Origin: Macrostomum hystrix | Lineage: Eukaryota; Platyhelminthes; Macrostomidae | DNA: 64,000 nucleotides | Assembly: GCA_950097015.1 (NCBI GenBank) | Contig: CATNEN010000034.1 | Location: forward strand, 6,094,501-6,158,500 | Direction: 5' to 3' | Shown: positions 58,296-64,000 of the stretch, piece by piece | Numbering within the stretch: position 1 is the first letter of the stretch | Layout of the letters: every line of letters starts with the position of its first letter | Notes under the pieces: generated by a model | Database searches by the model: none | Told to the model about the DNA's origin: nothing | The model's input: only the letters and a program-made list of their open reading frames with translations | Made by a program: the position numbers and the translations under genes

Positions 58296-59425
58296 TAAGT
58301 AGGATTTTTATATTTCCCTTTTTCCTTTTCAACACTTTTCTATGAAATTTTGTTTATAGTTTTTTTCGAAAAAAATCTTTCTTAGACTTTTTCTGCATGC
58401 TGTCAATTATCAAGCAGATCTTAACTCACCTATAGACAATGGCAGCCCTTAGCAATTCCCGCCAAGACTAGTAGCTGTTCCATCTCTTAACCCGTACAAT
58501 TTCGACATCTTTGCTAGTAGGACAGCACTGGTGCGAGCTTGTGTTTCCTTGTCTCTCCCTTGGCTGGGAAAACAGAATAGAAGAGAAATTGAGGGCCTCT
58601 CTCTGTCTTCTTTGCCATCGATTGCTTCCGCAGCAGCAGCAGCTGCAGCTCCAGTGGGCTGAGAGCCTGCTTCGTCCTCACTCACCTCCTTCCCAGCCTC
58701 CCAGCTCCATCATCGACCTGAACATGCATCCTCAACCAGGTGGTTGCACAGTCAAGGCTGCTTGGAATAGGGGAAATTGTCAAGTGGCAGCCAGTTCTGG
58801 CGCTTCCTGCCCCCCCACCACGAGAGCCATAATTCTTATTTTCTGCTTCAAAACACACGCACACATATTTCTGCTGAAGCCAGAGCCTGAAGAGTCTTGC
58901 GTGATGCACGCTCATTTTTATTTCTATTTGAAGATGACATGTTGCTGAAATATTCTCCTCAACCCTAAGGGCTCAGGTGTCAGTCTAATCACCTGTTAAA
59001 TTTGTCTGCTGCATCTCTCCGCGCTGACACGCAGCAGCAGCAGCATCGGCAGCAGAAGCAGCAGCTTGTTTTTGTTGGCTAGAAAAAATCCCTAATCCAA
59101 AGCATAAAAAAGAGCGAGCTCTGTTTCGTGCTCCCAACTATTTTGGCCTTGCCTGTAGAGTCATATTCATCCCTTGTCACGAAATGGGACCTGACAACGC
59201 AGGGGCAGGCCGTCCTGCAGCTGCTCGGACTAACTTTGCTGTCGCCAATTCAATAAGGCATGAATGCGGCGGAATCCGACAGGCTGAAATTGCTTCTTTT
59301 TCATGAGCCCCAGCGCATTGGGAATCATAACGTGGCTAAAGTCCATCAGCTGAGACTCGGGAGGCGATGCTGGCTAATGGGAATAAAGGGATAACCATGG
59401 CGAGACAATAGCAATGGGAAAGATT
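58296..59425. other. Spacer with CAG-rich patches, no convincing gene
   Basis: CAG/CTG-rich runs at about 58627-58655 and 59031-59070 give open frames with alanine, glutamine or serine runs. No domain or consistent splice structure is visible on either strand. Confidence 0.4.
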
Positions 59426-59429
59426 TAAA

Positions 59430-59885
59430 TATAGATTTAACAGAGTTGTGGGAAAATGAAATGGGGATTTAAAAGGGGTGTAAAAATGGAATATGGATTT
59501 AAAAGGGATTTGGGAAAAAGCAGTTCGGATTTAGCAGGGAGTGGGGGAGAATGGAATAGGGATTTAATGGGGAGTGTGGGAGAATAAATGGGGATTTAAT
59601 GGGAAGTGCGGGAGAATCAAATGGGGATTTAATGGGGAGTGTGGGAGAATGAAATGGGGATTTAATGGGGAGTGTGGGAGAATGAAATGGGGATTTAATG
59701 GGGAGTGTGGGAAATGGAATGGGGATTTTATGGGGAGTGTGGGAGGATGGAATGGGGATTAAATAGTGAGTTTGGGAAAATGGAATGGGGATTTAATGGG
59801 GAGTGTGGGAGGATGGAATGGGGATTCAATAGGAAGTGTGGGAGGATGGAATGGGGATATAATGGGGGTGAGTGGAACAAGGAGT
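59430..59885 (+). repeat. 33-bp minisatellite, about 12 copies
   Basis: Unit contains GAATGAAATGGGGATTTAAT followed by GGGGAGTGTGGGA. Purine-rich on the plus strand. The 5' copies are diverged. Confidence 0.93.
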
Positions 59886-60478
59886 TAATATTTTAATCCC
59901 ATTTCCGTTGGTCTTGTCGACCCCAGGTCTTTCTGATGACCGCCACCCACCTGTTGTCTATTATTCTGTGCTTAGAGTCTCACAGATTGCATGGATTTTG
60001 CCCTGAAGTGTTTAGCCCTGAGTAGACACATCCGAGTTCCGTCAGATCCGTCAGCAGTCGAGCGCGGCGGCAGCTGTCGCTTAGAAAGTTGCTTAAAGAC
60101 ATCTTTTTCTTTTGCCCAAGCAGAAGAATTTCTTTAATTGCGTCCCCGCTTCTTTGCCCGTCTCTGCTTCATCCCGAATCCCCCCCAGGTTCCTAACAAG
60201 TCACTCCCGCCTTCATATTCGCTCTCATCGGTAATTAACCATAGTCCCATCTCACCTGACTTGCCCCCCGGTACTCATTCCGCAGCCTTGATCCCAAGTC
60301 TCAGAGTGAAAAGTGTGTTTGCTTTCCTCTTATATCCCTGCTCTTAACGTCCCCACAGTCCGAATGGGGATCTTATGCAATCTCAGTTGGGCTTCTTTGC
60401 TCCAATTTGAGATTTCCTCTTAACATGATTATCATGCACTGCGCCTGTATACGTGTTGATATGCTAACTGATTAGATA
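59886..60478. other. Spacer without a recognised gene
   Basis: No gene seen; lies just beyond the 3' tail of the minus-strand LINE. Confidence 0.5.
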
Positions 60479-60479
60479 G

Positions 60480-60480
<1 letters not shown>

Positions 60481-60512
<32 letters not shown>
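60481..60512 (-). repeat. (TTA)n 3' tail of the LINE
   Basis: About ten AAT repeats on the plus strand directly abut the conserved LINE 3' end; the same tail type closes the copy at 13.5 kb. Confidence 0.85.
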
Positions 60513-60515
<3 letters not shown>

Positions 60516-63330
60516 CGCAACCCACCGGCCACACAGTGGCCGAAAAGAGGTGGGAAGCGTCAAAACGCGCGCTCAAAGGCCAATTCGCGGACATGCCTGG
60601 CTCCGTCAGCCTGGCTCGGGGCGCGCGCATCGAAGAAAGCAGGTCAATGTAGCGGACCGATCGTCGCTGCCCGCGCCTGCGCCGTCCGTGCGGAGTCCAC
60701 AGAAGCATGTCCTGCAGTGGCTCAGGGCAGTAGGCTTCAGCCCTGATCACGTGCCCAGCAAGCCGTAGGCTGTCTCAGCAGGTCGGAATGCCGCGTCAGT
60801 GGCACTCGCTTGTACAGGGAATCGTTCGTCTCGCTTCCTGGGCACCGGCGGACGCCAAAGGCAGCACGAAGTAGGGCCGCATGAGCCGCATTGAGCTGCC
60901 TTGTAGAGAAGCACGGTGTCAACAACCGCCTGGAAGAGCTGCGACCTGTCCGTCAGCGCGCCCAAGAGCAGCATTGTCCGCACTTACCGAAAGGCCCTGC
61001 TGCTCCGTCTCACCAATCAACGCTCGCGTCCGGCAGTAGTCCGCCGAGGTAAACGAACTGGCGGCACCTCGGAAGCGGGGTCCCGTCGCCACTGTCGTCC
61101 CGGAGCAGAATCTCGGCCGGCAGATTGTGCGGCACCGACAGCACCTCGGTCTTCTGCGCGTTCACGACGAGAACGACTCTCCCCGGTCATCCAGCAGCCG
61201 TTGGGCGCCTTCGGCCCTCGAAGACGGCAGCCCGATGTCGTCTGCGTAGCCGAGAGCGCCAGAGCCTCTTCTCGAGGTGCCACCGGCTCTTGCGCAGGAA
61301 GCCGTCGTCCGCAGATGGCAAGCCGGTCCGGAACACCCAGACCATCACCAGTTCGAATAGAAAAGGCGCCAGCGTGTCCCCCTGCAGCACTCCCGAGGTC
61401 ATGCTGAACAGGTCCGACAGGCCGTCTGGCGCCACTACCGTAGCGATGGTGTCCACGTACAGCGCCATGATGGCAGTAATGAGCTGCTGCAGCACATTGT
61501 AGCCCCGGAGCACCAGGGGCAGCGTGTCACGTACCACCGAGTCGAAAGCCCGGCGAAATGCCACGAATAGTGCAACCAAGATTAACTGGTGGACGCGCGC
61601 TTCCTCGATGACGCAGCGGAGGGCCAGGATTGCGTCACAGTGACGCGGTGGGGCCGGAACCCGTTCTGTTCATACCGCAGGTACGGGTCCAGCACAGGCT
61701 GTAACCGTGCTAAAAGCATCCGGTTGAACAGCTTCGCTGCTTGGGACATAAGCGAAATCCCGCGATGTTCCTTCATCGATGTGGTGCGCGGTCATCGGGA
61801 TTCCGACGATGCGGGCAAAGGTCAGCTCGCGTGGCGTGGCACCTCCAGCCAAGGCGCCGTTCATCACGCGGGCCACCTCAGTGGCGACCCTCTGGACTCG
61901 CAACGCCTCGACGGACACTTCATCAGGGCCGAGGGCGCGACCCCAGGTGCTGGTGCTGGTGCTGGTGAAAGGACGGATGTCGAAATCCTCCTGCTTTGGT
62001 AGTGCTACCTCATGGATTAGCGATTGGTCAACAGGCAGAGATGGCGACGGCGCATTGAAAATGGTGACGAAGAAGCTGCGCAGCATATTTCTGCGCTCCT
62101 CCGCAGAGTCACCTACCAGGTTTAGCGCCGCCTTGTTCTTACGACCAGAAAGGGCGTTTACAGCCGGCCAGACGACCCGGTTTCGCCGATCAGGACCGAC
62201 TGACGCGACTGCCCGGATGGCGTCTTCCACAACAGCCTGCTGCCGCTTCTCGTAGATGTCCGCCAGTGCCTTTTCGGCGTCAGAAGTCGGGCGCCTGGCG
62301 CGTCGCAATCCTTCGACTGTGCATCGGGCCTCACGGATCTCAGGGCAGAGTCTTGGCTGCGGCTGTTTTTAAAGCCTTTCCTATTGAATTGTAGTCCGCT
62401 GCCTGTGCAGACCCCAGGGCCGACGCGAAAGCGTCCGCGCGTGCCGGATCCTGCAGGGCGCGGAAATATCTACGTCGGGGGCGCTTCGGCGGTATGTAGA
62501 GCGGGTCGGAGAGCCGCAGGTCACAGTAAAGCAGGCGGTGATAGGATCGTATGCGGTTCCACTGTGTCTCAGTTGATCAGCCGGCTGCGTTCGCGGTAGC
62601 GCACTAGCACGTGGTCGAGCTGTGCCAAGCGGGTAGTGGCAAAACGGCCGCGCGCTTAATTCCGCCTCCTGCGCTTGCACCCAGCGAAGGTCACCAGCCG
62701 ATTTGGCGGCTTGCGGAAGCGCGTGTTGGCCGACACCAGGTCGAACCTTGGCATCAGGTCGACTAGCGCAGCCGTGTTGGCGTTCTGTCGTGGCGACACA
62801 AAAGGAGAGCACTGGGACTGAGGCACAACGGCGTTGAGGTCGCCAAGCACTACCAGGGTATCGCGTTGCACAACCATCTCTAGCTGCTCCGACAGGAACT
62901 CGAAGAATTCCTGCGCCTCCTGCTGATGGGCAGCGGTAAGAGCGTTAGCGCAGAACAGCTGCGCATTGCGACGACGCAGTCTCAAGTCCACGCTCAACAG
63001 CCGGGCTGAGAGGCTATTGCAGCAGACGCTCTCGCGCAGCCGTGGTCCGACAAGCGCTCCAACTCCGCCGCGACCTTTGCTGTCCGCCGACGCGAAGTAC
63101 AGCCTCCAGCCAGCCCCCAGACCCTCACGATGAAGGCCAGCAGTTATTGATACCTCTTGAAGCATGACCAGGTCTAGCGACGCTGCGGGTTTCGCTGTCC
63201 TCACCGGCTTCCTGTCCTGCCGCCTTTAGCAGCCGCGGCACAGGCAGCAGCAGGGCGCGGCTCACCGTCCGGCCTGGTGGCCAGCATCGCCCAGAAGTCG
63301 CCGCGTATTTGCGCCGGAGTGGCAAAATCA
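60481..63330 (-). pseudogene. Broken non-LTR retrotransposon (LINE) with endonuclease and reverse transcriptase remains
   Basis: Read on the minus strand. The endonuclease part at 62660-63204 (LVMLQEVSITAG, GRGGVGALVG, VVLGDLNAVV, RLVTFAGC) fits an apurinic-type endonuclease. Just beyond it AQLDHVLVRYRERSRL lies in a different frame. A linker follows (about 61780-62310), then reverse-transcriptase motifs: EHRGISLMSQAAKLFNRML, YEQNGFRPHR, FVAFRRAFDSV, GVLQGDTLAPFLFEL, and GYADDIG near 61230. Frame changes separate several of these blocks. Motif A has alanine where the catalytic aspartate is expected (FVDF in relatives). The C-terminal part and 3' end match 13020-13520. The 3' end carries CGGCCACTGTGTGGCCGG and a (TTA)n tail (60481-60512 as AAT on plus). 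Non-functional. Confidence 0.85.
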
Positions 63331-64000
63331 ATGGAACTGCAAACTAATAGAACTATCTGTCTGGATAGATGGATAGATAGATTTTGCCTCTACTAAACAA
63401 TGGCCTAGTCCAGCATCTCGCGTGCTCAAAAGTGCAAAACAATAGCAATTCTGCAAATATACATTTTCTTTCACACCAATGTCCTTCCAATATCACACAT
63501 TCTGTTTAACTTTCATTGTTTCTCGACTGCTTCTGCTGCTGCTGTTACTATTATTTGCTGTTGAACATGACTGCCACAATTTCCTTGCCATAGGCGACCT
63601 GCTTTCCCCTGTGCAAACACAGCGTGTTGTCGGTACGGCTGCTTAAGCGAGTGTACCTGTAAAGTTGGCATACAAAATACCTTTGAAACTGCTCAGGTGA
63701 GAAAGGCAAAATAGATGAAGCCTGTCTTAAAATAAAATTCCAATTTAATAGGAATTTCCGGATCCGGCTTTCCGGATTCAGAGAGAAAATAAAAAATTAA
63801 TTCAGCGACAGACAGAATGAGCAAAAATGAGGTCAACAGCATGGCAACAGCATGGCAACAGCTGCCAGCTGGCACCAGAGCTGCAAATCATGGGGGGCTG
63901 GCGGGCTGAAATTAGGCCACATTTTCTAAGAACTAAATAGTTCGCGTGACAGAAGCAGCAAAGAAGATTATCCCGGCCACAAGAAGAGGCTCGCTTGAGT
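63331..64000. other. Spacer at the window end
   Basis: A short GATA-rich run lies near 63364-63382, and CTG-rich sequence near 63528-63545. No gene recognised. Confidence 0.5.

Noticed and set aside
58449-58948. Frames with poly-alanine or poly-glutamine from CAG repeats
   Set aside because: Low complexity only; no conserved segment on either strand.

Overview
This is eukaryotic, animal DNA. The evidence is intron-bearing genes with GT-AG junctions, an axonemal dynein, two tetraspanins, a CDC50/TMEM30 flippase subunit, a UBAC2 homologue, and LINE and SINE retroposons. Exons are GC-rich and introns and spacers AT-rich. An invertebrate with motile cilia, possibly a lophotrochozoan such as a free-living flatworm, would fit. 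The sequence alone does not fix the species.

Layout. 1-11839 (+) is the 3' three quarters of an inner-arm axonemal dynein heavy chain of the DNAH7/3/12 type: 12 exons visible, the 5' end outside the window, and one apparent single-base frameshift near 1672. 13020-13520 holds the 3' end of a dead LINE. 14031-14576 (+) is a small intronless TRAF-type zinc-finger protein. 15252-15318 (-) looks like an orphan signal-peptide exon. 17653-32319 holds two tetraspanin genes in tandem (7 and 6 exons) whose introns are filled with unrelated minisatellites, including one array of about 6 kb. 32620-32880 (-) may encode a small secreted peptide. 35632-37986 (+) is a CDC50/TMEM30 gene of 3 exons. 41962-43607 (+) is a UBAC2 homologue of 2 exons. 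From about 43.6 kb to 60 kb I see no convincing gene: it is tandem repeats, SINE pieces and AT-rich spacer. 60481-63330 (-) is a broken LINE with endonuclease and reverse-transcriptase remains, of the same family as the fragment at 13 kb.

About 20 tandem arrays with units of 5 to about 155 bp cover roughly 19 kb, close to 30 percent of the window. Many sit in introns or beside genes. One 15-bp family occurs twice, 5 kb apart; one pentanucleotide family occurs as two inverted arrays. The arrays are open in several frames because many unit lengths are multiples of three; those open frames are not treated as genes.

The genes do not form one pathway: dynein moves cilia, tetraspanins organise membrane proteins, CDC50 escorts P4-ATPase lipid flippases, and UBAC2 acts in the ER membrane in ubiquitin-linked protein handling. 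No operon-like or defence-type system was found. The most unusual aspect is the repeat architecture: dense, young-looking minisatellites carrying regulatory-like motifs (CACGTG, CCAAT, GGGATTTCCC, palindromes) inside and beside genes.
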